A stretch of DNA of 45,424 bases from UBA4055 sp964648295 (lineage in GTDB: Bacteria > UBA4055), in NCBI GenBank assembly GCA_964648295.1, contig CAZYNH010000018.1, forward strand, positions 1 through 45,424, read 5' to 3'. The position numbers and the translations under genes are program-made. The notes under the pieces were generated by a model, which saw only the letters and a list, made by a program, of their open reading frames with translations, searched no databases and was not told the DNA's origin. How positions within the stretch are numbered: the first letter of the stretch is position 1; every line of letters begins with the position of its first letter. Of the stretch, positions 16,727 through 25,111 are shown one piece after another.

Positions 16727-17680
16727 CTAATTTTGTTCTTCGATTTTATACAATCCATCAGGTTTTTTGTAGTATAGTGAAAATATTACCGTAAGTATAA
16801 TTTCCGAACATGTCACGATTACCCTGTGAAGCCATGGAAGAATAAGTGCATACTGAACCGGTATTATGCCGCTTAACAAATATGTCATAGAACCTTCTCT
16901 TACACCTATACCTCCCGGCGCAAAAAAAGCCAGCAGCCCCAAAGTCCAGCTAATCGGAAGAATAAATATTACTTCCGGATTTTCAGATAAAGAAATATTG
17001 GTATATGATTTAGCCATTAGTAAAAAGGCGGTGCTCATTATAATCCAGTTTATTATATGGAGAAATATGAATATGACATAATCTTTATTGGATAATCCCT
17101 TAACTATCTGCTGTTTTTTCATCTTGAGGAGCACAAAATTCGATGATCGTAAGAAAAAAGAAGGAAACCAGAGAATGATCATAAACATAACTATCAGAAT
17201 GATAGCTGAATGATATACATTCGGGAAAGTTGCGCGACTGCTTCTTATGAACAGCAGTGAAAAACCCATAATAATGCCAAGCCCGTTAGAGACGATCTGC
17301 GAATAGAGAACGCTCTGAACAGCCTTACTTCTGGCAACACCTTCCTTTGCGGCAAAATAAATTAATCCGGCCATCTGAAGGACTTTTCCGGGAATATACC
17401 TTCCCAGATTAGAAATGAACCATATCCTCAAAGCCGGCAGAGTGAAGATATTCTCTCCAAGGGAGCTTAAAATAAACTTCCAGATAAAAACCGGATATAG
17501 AAGGGAAATGAACAAGGTAATTACGGCCAGAAACATGAACTTCGGATCGTAACTTCTGAAATCGGCGTCTTTGATCTTATCGATATTTCCAGAAATGTTT
17601 CTCACAATGAAATATAATACGACCCCAAACATACAGAATTTGAATGCAGCCGTTAATGTTTTAGTTTTACTTATACTCAT
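16727..17680 (-). CDS. UPF0104/LPG synthase transmembrane-domain family protein (YbhN-like)
   Basis: A 317-residue polytopic inner-membrane protein with about eight hydrophobic segments. It shows the two signatures of the lysylphosphatidylglycerol-synthetase TM family: NLGRYIPGKV in the first third and FAPGGIGVREG near the end. Members without the catalytic domain, as here, are thought to move lipid-linked substrates across the membrane, but the substrate is generally unknown. It is co-directional with the sigma factor 40 bases downstream. An envelope-linked role would fit an ECF sigma operon (inference). Confidence 0.85.
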   Translation of the reverse strand: MSISKTKTLTAAFKFCMFGVVLYFIVRNISGNIDKIKDADFRSYDPKFMFLAVITLFISLLYPVFIWKFILSSLGENIFTLPALRIWFISNLGRYIPGKVLQMAGLIYFAAKEGVARSKAVQSVLYSQIVSNGLGIIMGFSLLFIRSSRATFPNVYHSAIILIVMFMIILWFPSFFLRSSNFVLLKMKKQQIVKGLSNKDYVIFIFLHIINWIIMSTAFLLMAKSYTNISLSENPEVIFILPISWTLGLLAFFAPGGIGVREGSMTYLLSGIIPVQYALILPWLHRVIVTCSEIILTVIFSLYYKKPDGLYKIEEQN

Positions 17681-17710
17681 GTCAGGTTCCGGATTATCAA
17701 GTCAGATTTA

Positions 17711-17926
17711 TCATTTTTTTTCAGGATCCCTTACCTCGTCCTTAAGAACAGTTGTGCTTTTTCTCATTTTTCTTATTTCTTCAAGAAGTTCTTCCTGAGT
17801 AAAGACATTATGCTTTAGAAGCACCTGGATCAATGCTTCAACTGTTATAGTGTTTGTCAGTGTCAATTTCTCCACAGACAGGTCCAGTTTAGGTTCTGTT
17901 TGATTTTTTTTTCTGAATGACAACAT
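17711..17926 (-). CDS. Small conserved-looking protein of unknown function
   Basis: A 71-residue soluble protein preceded by GGGAGAT. It holds a helical segment ITVEALIQVLLKHNVFTQEELLEEI followed by a basic, then charged tail. The pattern suggests a compact helical domain, but I cannot name it. It is 30 bases upstream of the flippase-like gene and probably the first gene of the sigma operon. Confidence 0.6.
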   Translation of the reverse strand: MLSFRKKNQTEPKLDLSVEKLTLTNTITVEALIQVLLKHNVFTQEELLEEIRKMRKSTTVLKDEVRDPEKK

Positions 17927-17949
17927 TCTATCTCCCGGAATTATATTTA

Positions 17950-17978
17950 TTGATTATCCGTTTAATTTACTCTATATT
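17950..17978 (+). promoter_or_regulatory. Promoter of the lipoprotein gene
   Basis: TTGATT (17950-17955) and TATATT (17973-17978) have a 17-base spacer. The predicted start is ~17985, 23 bases before the ATG. Confidence 0.65.
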
Positions 17979-18007
17979 TAGCTTCAATATATGAAAATGC
18001 GGATGTT

Positions 18008-18574
18008 ATGGCAAGAATTTTATCAATAATACTCCCGTGTGTCTTACTGATTTCCTGCTCCGATTTTTTTTCCACAAGAGATCCTGAAGACCCGCAGGGC
18101 AACAGCGACAGTTATCTGAATGAATCAGTAACAGAACTCAAAGACAATTTCAAGACATCACTTTTGGGACTTGACCTTTATCTTTATGAATCACTTTTTA
18201 TTAATGATGTGATATCAGATTACCTGTATAGCTATATATGTCAGGCTTCGGATATTTCCCAGCCGGGGATATTTTCGGAATGGAATATCGAAAGTGAGAA
18301 GATATTCATGAACGGATTAAAAGCATCGTCTTATCAGTTAACCGATATCGAACTGTTTAACAATCCTGTAGACGAGACAGCTGATTCGGCAGTTGTTAAT
18401 ATCGAATATTCAATGCTCGTTACAACCCCTGATGCAAGTTTCAGCATCAAAGGCAATATGATATTAGATCTTTTGAAAATCGACGGCCATTTCTGGTATA
18501 TAAGGACATGGACGGATATTTCTCCTCAGGGTAATATAAGCTTCAGCAAAATCAAAGAACCCTACGCTTTTTAG
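18008..18574 (+). CDS. Lipoprotein of unknown function
   Basis: A 188-residue lipoprotein. The signal sequence ends in the lipobox LLISC, so C17 becomes the lipidated N terminus. It is followed by DFFSTRDPEDPQ, a leader of the kind often seen in FCB-group lipoproteins. The rest alternates helices and strands and ends with IDGHFWYIRTWTDIS, which resembles the final strands of an NTF2-like fold. That resemblance is weak. The gene is single, with its own promoter. Confidence 0.75.
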   Translation: MARILSIILPCVLLISCSDFFSTRDPEDPQGNSDSYLNESVTELKDNFKTSLLGLDLYLYESLFINDVISDYLYSYICQASDISQPGIFSEWNIESEKIFMNGLKASSYQLTDIELFNNPVDETADSAVVNIEYSMLVTTPDASFSIKGNMILDLLKIDGHFWYIRTWTDISPQGNISFSKIKEPYAF

Positions 18575-18597
18575 GCCGATTTTATTTTATAAATCAG

Positions 18598-18626
18598 TTG
18601 ACAAAAAGGCGATGTTTTTTTATATT
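18598..18626 (+). promoter_or_regulatory. Promoter of tRNA-Arg
   Basis: TTGACA (18598-18603) and TATATT (18621-18626) have a 17-base spacer. The predicted start is about 18634, 16 bases before the tRNA. This is the strongest promoter match in the window. Confidence 0.8.
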
Positions 18627-18649
18627 CGATACTCTTAAAATAGACTATT

Positions 18650-18722
18650 GCTCCCGTAGCTCAGTGGATAGAGTAGAGGTTTCCTAAACCTTTGGTCGGA
18701 GGTTCAACTCCTCTCGGGAGTA
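18650..18722 (+). tRNA. tRNA-Arg (anticodon CCT)
   Basis: A full cloverleaf: acceptor GCTCCCG/CGGGAGT with a G-T at the first pair, D arm GCTC/GAGT, anticodon stem GAGGT/ACCTT with loop TTCCTAA (anticodon CCT) and T arm GGAGG-TTCAACT-CCTCT. The discriminator is A and CCA is not encoded. Shortened copies of its 3' end follow within 115 bases. Confidence 0.93.
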
Positions 18723-18834
18723 CTGATAAGTACTGTTGATAGGGTTGAAGTCTTGAAAGGTGTCAACTCTCGGGAGTACTAAGGACTAACGAGAGAGTTC
18801 AACCTGAAAGGTATGCAACTCCTCTCGGGAGCCT
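18701..18834 (+). repeat. Degenerate repeats of the tRNA-Arg 3' end
   Basis: The T-arm/acceptor end of tRNA-Arg recurs twice. The second copy, near 18761-18780, matches TCAACTC...TCGGGAGTACT with three bases lost. The third, near 18816-18831, matches CAACTCCTCTCGGGAG exactly. Copies are spaced 53-59 bases. Around the third copy GAGAGAGTT can pair with AACTCCTCTC, with ACCT/AGGT inside. Around the second, AGTACT-GTTGA faces TCAAC...AGTACT. No copy has a usable anticodon arm, so these are not functional tRNAs. They may be decayed duplicates or traces of repeated integration at a tRNA attachment site. Confidence 0.7.
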
Positions 18835-18868
18835 GTCACGGTCAAATTATTATAAAAAGGGGATAATT

Positions 18869-19537
18869 ATGAATATCAAGTACAAAAGAAAGCCTGAAAA
18901 TGAAGAAATGATGCTGGTTTATGAATTTATAAAAAAATACAAGAACCATATCCTCTCATTTCTCGCATCTGTCGCGATAATAATTGTGATCGTGAACTTC
19001 TACAACTCAAACAAAGAAAGCAACATACTGTTATCAGCCGATAAGCTTTTTGAGATAAACAAAGCTTTCAACAGTTCTGACGACGATGCGGTCATATCTA
19101 AAGGGAAACAGTACATTGATAAATTTTCAGGATTCGACGCCGCAGGCGATATTCTGATAATGATTGCAAGAACATATATGAAAAAGAATGACACCGACGG
19201 AGCTATATCTATTCTAGAGAAAAACATTTCGCTTTCATCAAATGAAACTTTTAAATTCTCGGTGTTTAACCTCCTGGGCGGACTTTATATGGATAAATGG
19301 ATGATCGAGAAAAATCCGACTCTTGCGGAAAAAGCAGGTGAATATTACATAAAAGCAGCCAACAGCGACAGGGGTCTGCATAAAGACCGTACGCTGTATC
19401 TTGCGGGAAACAGCTTTGTTCAGGCCGGAAAAACTGAAAAGGCAAAAAAAGCACTAAAGCCTCTTTACGAAAGATCGAGAGACTTGGAATATAAACTTAG
19501 AGAACAGGTCAAATTTCTCTATGAAAACATTGACTGA
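18869..19537 (+). CDS. Membrane-anchored TPR protein (YfgM-like)
   Basis: A 222-residue protein with a cytoplasmic N terminus, one transmembrane segment (~30-46, SFLASVAIIIVIVNFY) and a periplasmic domain of tetratricopeptide-like repeats. The layout resembles YfgM, which assists envelope protein folding near the Sec translocon; that is a similarity of form, not proof of function. AAGGGGAT precedes the ATG. A strong terminator follows 18 bases after the stop codon. Confidence 0.75.
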   Translation: MNIKYKRKPENEEMMLVYEFIKKYKNHILSFLASVAIIIVIVNFYNSNKESNILLSADKLFEINKAFNSSDDDAVISKGKQYIDKFSGFDAAGDILIMIARTYMKKNDTDGAISILEKNISLSSNETFKFSVFNLLGGLYMDKWMIEKNPTLAEKAGEYYIKAANSDRGLHKDRTLYLAGNSFVQAGKTEKAKKALKPLYERSRDLEYKLREQVKFLYENID

Positions 19538-20264
19538 AACCGCTGTTTTAAATCCCGGGCAGAAAAATTCTGCCCGTTTTTTTATTCCGGAAAATGTGAA
19601 AATACATTCCGCCGTTTTATTTTTTTTCTTCATCTCACTCGCTGTTTTATTTTGTTTTAACAGATCAAATATGCCTTACATAATATTTACATCGGCAGTC
19701 CTCCTTCTGGCTAATAACAGAAGGAGATTCTCTGATTTTATCTTGAATCCGTTATTAAGATTTAAACTGTTCTTTATCTTTTCTTTTTCGTTCTCTCTAC
19801 TGATATCGCACGATCTTGAGTCGTCTCTTATGCTTCTGATAAAATTTATAATTCTGATACTGCTCGGCGCATGGATGAATGCTCTTGTAAATTTCAGGGA
19901 ACTTGCGGAATTTTCAAACAACATATCTGTTCCCTGCCTGCCTTTTTTTAATTCAGTTGTTAAGAAAATAATTCTTTCTTTCATTCTGGCAGCCGAACAT
20001 TCAGCAGATCTCATCTCTGACATCCTCCTCGCCAGGAAGAATAATGTGAAAACTGAAGCCTCAGGTGATTCATTAATGATCAGGAATAAGAAGATGCTTA
20101 TTACATATTTCATTCAATCATTTAAGTCCGCAGAAAATCTGGAAAAGAGAGAACATTCAAAAGATTTAAGTAAGAGTCAGGAATCATACAGATTTAATAT
20201 AAGTGACCGGATAGTATTTTTCTGCTCTTTAGTGGTCTTAACACTTATTCCTTTTCTAAAATGA
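19521..20264 (+). CDS. Polytopic membrane protein, possibly EcfT-like
   Basis: Up to 247 residues with about five hydrophobic segments and a charged helix (LAAEHSADLISDILLARK) at the place where EcfT transporter subunits have their A-R coupling helices. EcfT is the membrane subunit of energy-coupling-factor vitamin transporters. In Firmicutes it often directly precedes truA, as here, but no EcfA ATPase gene is present. The start is uncertain. ATG 19521 overlaps the TPR gene by 17 bases and puts a perfect terminator inside the first 20 codons. GTG at 19596, after that terminator, would give 222 residues and still keep all membrane segments. Neither start has a strong ribosome-binding site. Confidence 0.5.
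   Translation: MKTLTETAVLNPGQKNSARFFIPENVKIHSAVLFFFFISLAVLFCFNRSNMPYIIFTSAVLLLANNRRRFSDFILNPLLRFKLFFIFSFSFSLLISHDLESSLMLLIKFIILILLGAWMNALVNFRELAEFSNNISVPCLPFFNSVVKKIILSFILAAEHSADLISDILLARKNNVKTEASGDSLMIRNKKMLITYFIQSFKSAENLEKREHSKDLSKSQESYRFNISDRIVFFCSLVVLTLIPFLK
19556..19583 (+). terminator. Rho-independent terminator or attenuator between the TPR gene and the EcfT-like/truA genes
   Basis: A nine-base-pair perfect stem CGGGCAGAA/TTCTGCCCG with loop AAA is followed by seven T. It lies within the longest reading frame of the next gene, so ribosomes starting at 19521 would pass through it. Confidence 0.85.
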
Positions 20265-20989
20265 ATATCAGGCTGAAGATCCAGTATGACGGAACCAATT
20301 TCTCCGGTTCTCAGATACAGCCCGCAGGAAGAACGGTTCAGGGGGAGCTTAATTCGGCACTTGAAAAGATATACGGAAACAAAATCAGCACTGTTTTCTC
20401 CGGAAGAACAGACTCGGGCGTACACGCCAGGGAACAGATTGTCAATTTTTCTGAACCTTCAAACCTGATACCACCGGATAGAGTTTCATATGCTCTTAAC
20501 GGCTTCCTTCCGTACGATATATACGCAATATCTTCAACATCAGCACCTGACAGCTTTAACGCCAGATTCGATGCTAAACTCCGTACATATCGCTACTTTT
20601 TCAGAAAAAAATACGACCTTTTCAGAAACAGATACTCGCTTTTTTGCCCGTTCGAAATGAATAAAGAGATACTTAACAGAACAGCAAAATTGTTTATCGG
20701 ACAAAAAGATTTTAAGTCATTCTGTTCCACGCACGCAGAAGTAAACAGTCATACCTGCAATGTTAAACATTTACTATTCTTTAAAAAGTACGATGAGTTG
20801 GTAATGGAGATTTCATCAGACAGGTTCCTTCAGAACATGGTAAGAATAATTGCGTCTGTTTTTATAGAAATAAGCAAAGGCAGAATGACAGATGAAGACA
20901 TTATCAGCATATTTGAGAAAAGGGACAGGAGATCAGCTCCTAAGACTATCTCCCCAAAAGGTCTCTTTCTGTGGAAAGTTGATTACTGA
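20261..20989 (+). CDS. truA: tRNA pseudouridine(38-40) synthase TruA
   Basis: A 242-residue enzyme that converts uridines 38-40 in the tRNA anticodon arm to pseudouridine. The N terminus LKIQYDGTNFSGSQIQP and the active-site segment FSGRTDSGVHA with catalytic D51 are diagnostic. FNARFDAKLRTYRYFF and DRFLQNMVRII mark the second half. It is complete and of normal length. The ATG overlaps the stop of the membrane-protein gene by four bases and it converges on sppA, one base away. Confidence 0.96.
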   Translation: MNIRLKIQYDGTNFSGSQIQPAGRTVQGELNSALEKIYGNKISTVFSGRTDSGVHAREQIVNFSEPSNLIPPDRVSYALNGFLPYDIYAISSTSAPDSFNARFDAKLRTYRYFFRKKYDLFRNRYSLFCPFEMNKEILNRTAKLFIGQKDFKSFCSTHAEVNSHTCNVKHLLFFKKYDELVMEISSDRFLQNMVRIIASVFIEISKGRMTDEDIISIFEKRDRRSAPKTISPKGLFLWKVDY

Positions 20990-20990
20990 A

Positions 20991-22751
20991 CTATTCAAAA
21001 CTTACCGGCATGATCAGGGAAGGTCTTTTCTCAAACATGACAGCAGCCTTTAGAAAATCAGACTCGGATCTGAAGAATTGAGGAACAAGATCCGGCCCGA
21101 CAACTGATATTTCTTCTGAATCGATTCTAAAAAGTTTTTCCGAAACAGTCATGTTCTTTGGAAATGATATGATCTCAAAAGAGGTCAGTCCGGCCATATT
21201 CGCCGCACTTTCAACCGCGTCAGAGAGTCCGCCTATCTCGTCAACAAGCCCATTGTCTTTTGCCTGTTTCCCTGTCCATATCCGGCCCTGGGCTATCATC
21301 TCAAGACTGTCCGGCGATATACTTCTTCCTGATGAAACGCGGTTCTTGAACTCGGCATATATTCTCTCCATCGAATTTCTGAAAAGTATACTGTCCTCCG
21401 GTGAGACCGGTTTAGTTGGGTCAAATATATCAGAATATCTGCCCCTGCTTATCCTTTCATTATTGATACCTATGGTGTCAAACATCTTTTTCAGATTGGG
21501 GATAATGGATACAACACCTATCGAACCTGTTATAGTATACGGGTCGGCAAATATTTTTGTACCATGACAGGAAATATAATATCCTCCTGATGCCGCTACA
21601 GGCCCCATGGATACAATTACAGGGATGTCTTTTTTAATTTCTATTATTTTTCTCAAAATTTTTTCTGAAGCGAGAGCGGAACCGCCGGGAGAATTCACTC
21701 TTAGAACTATAGCTTTTATTCCTTTATCTTTTCTTATCTTCCTCAGAATTTTATCGAATTTTTCAGGATTTATAACAGTTTCGTTAAATTTTGATCCGTT
21801 GTCATTGTCAACTATATTCCCTTCAGCATAAATTATCGCAATCCTGTTTTCCGGATCTGTTTTATCTTTAACAGGATAGTCGCCGATATGGATAACATTT
21901 TTTTCATCAGCACCGATTTCAGCCTTAAGATCATCGAACGGCATTAGCCTGTCGACAAGTTTCATTTCCAATGCAAGTTCCGCGGATATAAAGACCATTT
22001 TTCCTTCATTGAGCCATTCAGAAATATCACTCCTGTCTATATCCCTCGATAAAGAAACGGCCTCAGAAAACAGCTCAAGCCTCTCGTCTATGATCCTTTC
22101 GATACTGCTTCTGAACTGATCCGACATTTTTCTTTTGGCAAAGTTCTCGCCGGCCCCCTTGAACTGACCTATGTGTATAACATTGACCTCAATACCGATC
22201 TTATCCCCAAGGTCCTTCATATACGGAACTGACATGCTGATGCCGTTAAGCATAAAAGTTGAAGAATTGGAAGGATCTGCGATTATTTCATCTGCCGATA
22301 AAGCCGCCAGATAGTTTATCTTGTTAAAACTGCTTCCAAAAGCCTTAACTCTTTTACCGCGATCCCTGAATTTTTTTACTGCGTTGCTAATTTCATGAGT
22401 ATGCTGATAAGACAGGTTCCAGTTGTCCAGATCAATGACTATTCCACGGATCCTGTTATCGTCTGCAGCGTTCCCAATATTCATAATAACATCTTCTAAA
22501 ACCAGATCCTTTTTATTGATATTTCGGAGCATCAAAGCTGAAATGTCTAATGCCTCATTGGCGCTCTCCGATAAACCATCCGGAAAGCTCATAAGAATGT
22601 ATGAATTCGAAGGAACAGGAACAGTCTGGGAACTTTCGAATGATAGTTTTGCTATAAAAACGAGACCGAAGAAGATCAGAACTGAAAATACTATAACGAC
22701 TGTAAGAACTGTCTTGAAAAACCATTTAAAAGCATTTTTTAACCACTCCAT
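20991..22751 (-). CDS. sppA: Signal peptide peptidase SppA, 67K type
   Basis: A 586-residue protein made of two tandem S49 domains behind one N-terminal membrane anchor (~12-35). In this family a Ser-Lys dyad is split between the halves. Here lysine K198 lies in GQFKGAGENF of the first domain and serine S388 in GPVAASGGYY of the second. It degrades cleaved signal peptides in the membrane. SPGGSA (354-359) forms the substrate-binding strand. It is the last gene of a leftward unit beginning with purE, 8 bases after the glycosyltransferase fusion. The length fits the long enterobacterial form. Confidence 0.93.
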   Translation of the reverse strand: MEWLKNAFKWFFKTVLTVVIVFSVLIFFGLVFIAKLSFESSQTVPVPSNSYILMSFPDGLSESANEALDISALMLRNINKKDLVLEDVIMNIGNAADDNRIRGIVIDLDNWNLSYQHTHEISNAVKKFRDRGKRVKAFGSSFNKINYLAALSADEIIADPSNSSTFMLNGISMSVPYMKDLGDKIGIEVNVIHIGQFKGAGENFAKRKMSDQFRSSIERIIDERLELFSEAVSLSRDIDRSDISEWLNEGKMVFISAELALEMKLVDRLMPFDDLKAEIGADEKNVIHIGDYPVKDKTDPENRIAIIYAEGNIVDNDNGSKFNETVINPEKFDKILRKIRKDKGIKAIVLRVNSPGGSALASEKILRKIIEIKKDIPVIVSMGPVAASGGYYISCHGTKIFADPYTITGSIGVVSIIPNLKKMFDTIGINNERISRGRYSDIFDPTKPVSPEDSILFRNSMERIYAEFKNRVSSGRSISPDSLEMIAQGRIWTGKQAKDNGLVDEIGGLSDAVESAANMAGLTSFEIISFPKNMTVSEKLFRIDSEEISVVGPDLVPQFFRSESDFLKAAVMFEKRPSLIMPVSFE

Positions 22752-22759
22752 AAGGCCAC

Positions 22760-24355
22760 CTACTGAGATATATTCAGATAATTTATTTCTCCTCTTTTCA
22801 CTTCAATGAACTCGGGGAGAATTTTATATGTGACTTTGTTATATTCAAGCATATCCCTGTATACTAGTATCTTTGAAAGAGGAATACTCTCCATAGAAAA
22901 TATAATACAGTTCACCTCTTCTATCTTAATAATCTCTTTGATATTGCCGATATTGCCGAGGACCGCATATCTACCAATACTTTTCCCTAAATATTCCTGA
23001 CCTATATCTACATATCCAATTATGTTCTTCCCTTCATTCGACAGTATCATTTCATAATCTATAAGGTTCTTAGAGATTTCGTCAATCCCAACGATAAGGG
23101 TTTTGTCTAAAAAGAACCTGATCTTTCTTAAAATAAGATATCTCCAGACGAACATCATGCCTGCAGTTATCGAAAGCATTATCGCGAGAATTACTCTTGA
23201 ATATGCAAATATCTTCATAAAATATGTGATACTCATCGAAAGGAGTATAAAATAACTGACTGATAATAAGAATTTCTTATACGAAAATTTGAATTCACTG
23301 TAAAGTTTTGACAAATAGAATATAATAAGGAGTATCGTTATATATGTGAGAGAAATTCCTAAGTACATCTCAATGCTTATTGAAGTAATGCTGTCTTTAT
23401 CTATTTTACCCAGAAGAATTAAAACAGGTCTGTAGAGTATAAGCGCGGTCCATAAACCCACCATATAAGAAACAATATCGATTATCGGTAAGAGGTACAT
23501 TCTGAATATTATTTTCCCTATTGAAATTAAAAAAGAGAACATTATGGCAATATCGAGTATGAATTTAAAAAACAGAGAGTATTTTGAAGTATAATTCTTT
23601 TTTACAAATATCTTCATTGAGTCAAAAAAATACTTTCTGAGTTTGATCCTGTCTTTCTTTGAACTCTGCCCTCTATAATGTATTATCTCTGAAATAGGCA
23701 CATACTCGATCTTGTAACCGCGTTTCTTTATCTGATAGCAGAAATCAATGTCTTCGCCGTACATAAAATATTCTTCGGGCATTAATATACCCTCATCAAT
23801 AATGCTCTTCCTTAATAGCATGAAAGATCCTGACACGGCATCTACCTCGGCTATCCTGTCGTCTTCCAGATACAGAAGGTTATAACTGGCGAATAATCTT
23901 GAATTAGGGAACAGCTTGCTGAGGCCAGAAAGGTGACAGAACGAGTTCCATATAGTCGGGAATGACCTGTGACACGAGGCATCGAGAGTTCCTTCGGGTC
24001 CTATAATTTTACTTGTAACCAAACCTGTTTTACTGTTATTTTTAAGATAATCTATCAGAAGATTAATCGACCTCTCTTTAACTATAGTATCCGGATTAAG
24101 TATAAGAACGTATTCTCCTGAGGCGATCTTCAATCCCTGATTGTTAGCTTTGGCGAAACCGAGATTGGACTCGTTATAGATATAGTTTATGTCCTGAAAT
24201 TTGGAAAGTATATGTTCTTTACTTCCGTCACGCGACGCATTGTCAACAACAATTATTTCATAGCTGAGATCCTCAACAGTATCCTTCAGCGATCTGATTG
24301 TATTCTCAAGGAAATACTTGACGTTATAGTTTACGATTACTACGGACAGGTCCAT
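22760..24355 (-). CDS. GT2 glycosyltransferase fused to membrane segments and a CoA/NAD-binding-type Rossmann domain
   Basis: A 531-residue protein with an unusual architecture. Residues 1-~255 are a family 2 glycosyltransferase close to rhamnosyltransferases: LSVVIVNYNVKYFLENTI, IVVDNASRDGS, NPDT (87-90) and YGEDIDFCYQIKKRGYK. Then come about five hydrophobic segments (~265-440). Residues ~446-531 are a Rossmann domain (TLIVGIDEISKNLI; NIIGYVDIGQEYLG; VNCIIFSM; ILPEFIEV), the kind that precedes the catalytic domain of WcaJ/PglC-type polyprenyl sugar-phosphate transferases. That catalytic domain is absent. The protein probably extends a lipid-linked glycan at the membrane; the Rossmann part may be regulatory. 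It is 12 bases downstream of the Dpm1-like gene. Confidence 0.8.
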   Translation of the reverse strand: MDLSVVIVNYNVKYFLENTIRSLKDTVEDLSYEIIVVDNASRDGSKEHILSKFQDINYIYNESNLGFAKANNQGLKIASGEYVLILNPDTIVKERSINLLIDYLKNNSKTGLVTSKIIGPEGTLDASCHRSFPTIWNSFCHLSGLSKLFPNSRLFASYNLLYLEDDRIAEVDAVSGSFMLLRKSIIDEGILMPEEYFMYGEDIDFCYQIKKRGYKIEYVPISEIIHYRGQSSKKDRIKLRKYFFDSMKIFVKKNYTSKYSLFFKFILDIAIMFSFLISIGKIIFRMYLLPIIDIVSYMVGLWTALILYRPVLILLGKIDKDSITSISIEMYLGISLTYITILLIIFYLSKLYSEFKFSYKKFLLSVSYFILLSMSITYFMKIFAYSRVILAIMLSITAGMMFVWRYLILRKIRFFLDKTLIVGIDEISKNLIDYEMILSNEGKNIIGYVDIGQEYLGKSIGRYAVLGNIGNIKEIIKIEEVNCIIFSMESIPLSKILVYRDMLEYNKVTYKILPEFIEVKRGEINYLNISQ

Positions 24356-24367
24356 TTTTTTCCCGTA

Positions 24368-25111
24368 TTATTTTTTTGAGAACAGAAAAGGAAATCTGAG
24401 CTTCCAGACCATTAATACTGCCTCGCGGACTATAGCTTTACCCATCTTCGAATGACCGTCTATCCTGTCTGTAAAGATTATCGGGATTTCCTTTATCCTG
24501 AACTTTTTCTTCCATGTTTTGAAATGCATTTCGATCTGGAAAGAATAACCGTTCGAATGAATTTTGCCCAGATCTATCGATTCAATCACATTTCGCCTGA
24601 AACATTTAAATCCGGAAGTAGCGTCCCTGAGAGGCATACCGGTTATGATCCTCGTGTAAAATGACGCTCCGATACTTAGTAACAATCTTTTTAAAGGCCA
24701 GTTCACAACATTCACACCCTGGATATATCTTGACCCTATTACAAGGTCATAATCTTTTATCTCAGAAAGCAATCGCGAGATATCTTTCGGATCATGAGAA
24801 AAATCGCAGTCCATTTCAATAATATAGTCATATCCGTTTTTTAGTGCGAACCTGAATCCTTCTATATAGGCAGTCCCCAGCCCCAGCTTTCCGCTCCGCC
24901 CGATCAGGTGAACTTTATTATTCTTTCCGGTTATTTCTTTGACCAGGGTACCGGTTCCGTCCGGAGAATTGTCATCCACTATGAGAATATCAGGTTTCTC
25001 GGGAAGAGACAAAACAGCCTCAATCATTCTGGAAACATTTTCTATCTCATTGTAAGTCGGTATTATTACAAGAGTTTTCTCAGATCTTGCATCCGCCTCG
25101 TTTGAATTCAA
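24368..25111 (-). CDS. Polyprenol-phosphate mannose synthase-like glycosyltransferase (GT2)
   Basis: A 247-residue soluble glycosyltransferase of the dolichol-phosphate mannose synthase (Dpm1) type, which loads a sugar onto a polyprenyl phosphate carrier. Motifs are VIIPTYNEIENV, ILIVDDNSPDGTG, the DxD-containing IIEMDCDFSHDP, GSRYIQG and RDATSGFKCF. It has no C-terminal membrane domain. The start is TTG, chosen because AAGGAG lies seven bases upstream; no in-frame ATG precedes the conserved motif. It therefore overlaps the end of purE by 32 bases. With the next gene it forms a small glycan-assembly set. Confidence 0.88.
   Translation of the reverse strand: MNSNEADARSEKTLVIIPTYNEIENVSRMIEAVLSLPEKPDILIVDDNSPDGTGTLVKEITGKNNKVHLIGRSGKLGLGTAYIEGFRFALKNGYDYIIEMDCDFSHDPKDISRLLSEIKDYDLVIGSRYIQGVNVVNWPLKRLLLSIGASFYTRIITGMPLRDATSGFKCFRRNVIESIDLGKIHSNGYSFQIEMHFKTWKKKFRIKEIPIIFTDRIDGHSKMGKAIVREAVLMVWKLRFPFLFSKK

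Noticed and set aside
16687..16758. A longer N terminus for the ECF sigma factor
   Set aside because: The extension overlaps the upstream gene, lacks a ribosome-binding site and adds nothing conserved. The ATG at 16686 has AGGGA at proper spacing.
18723..18840. Additional tRNA genes or a small CRISPR-like array after tRNA-Arg
   Set aside because: The copies contain only the T-arm/acceptor end, have no anticodon arm, and the repeats are few and unequal.
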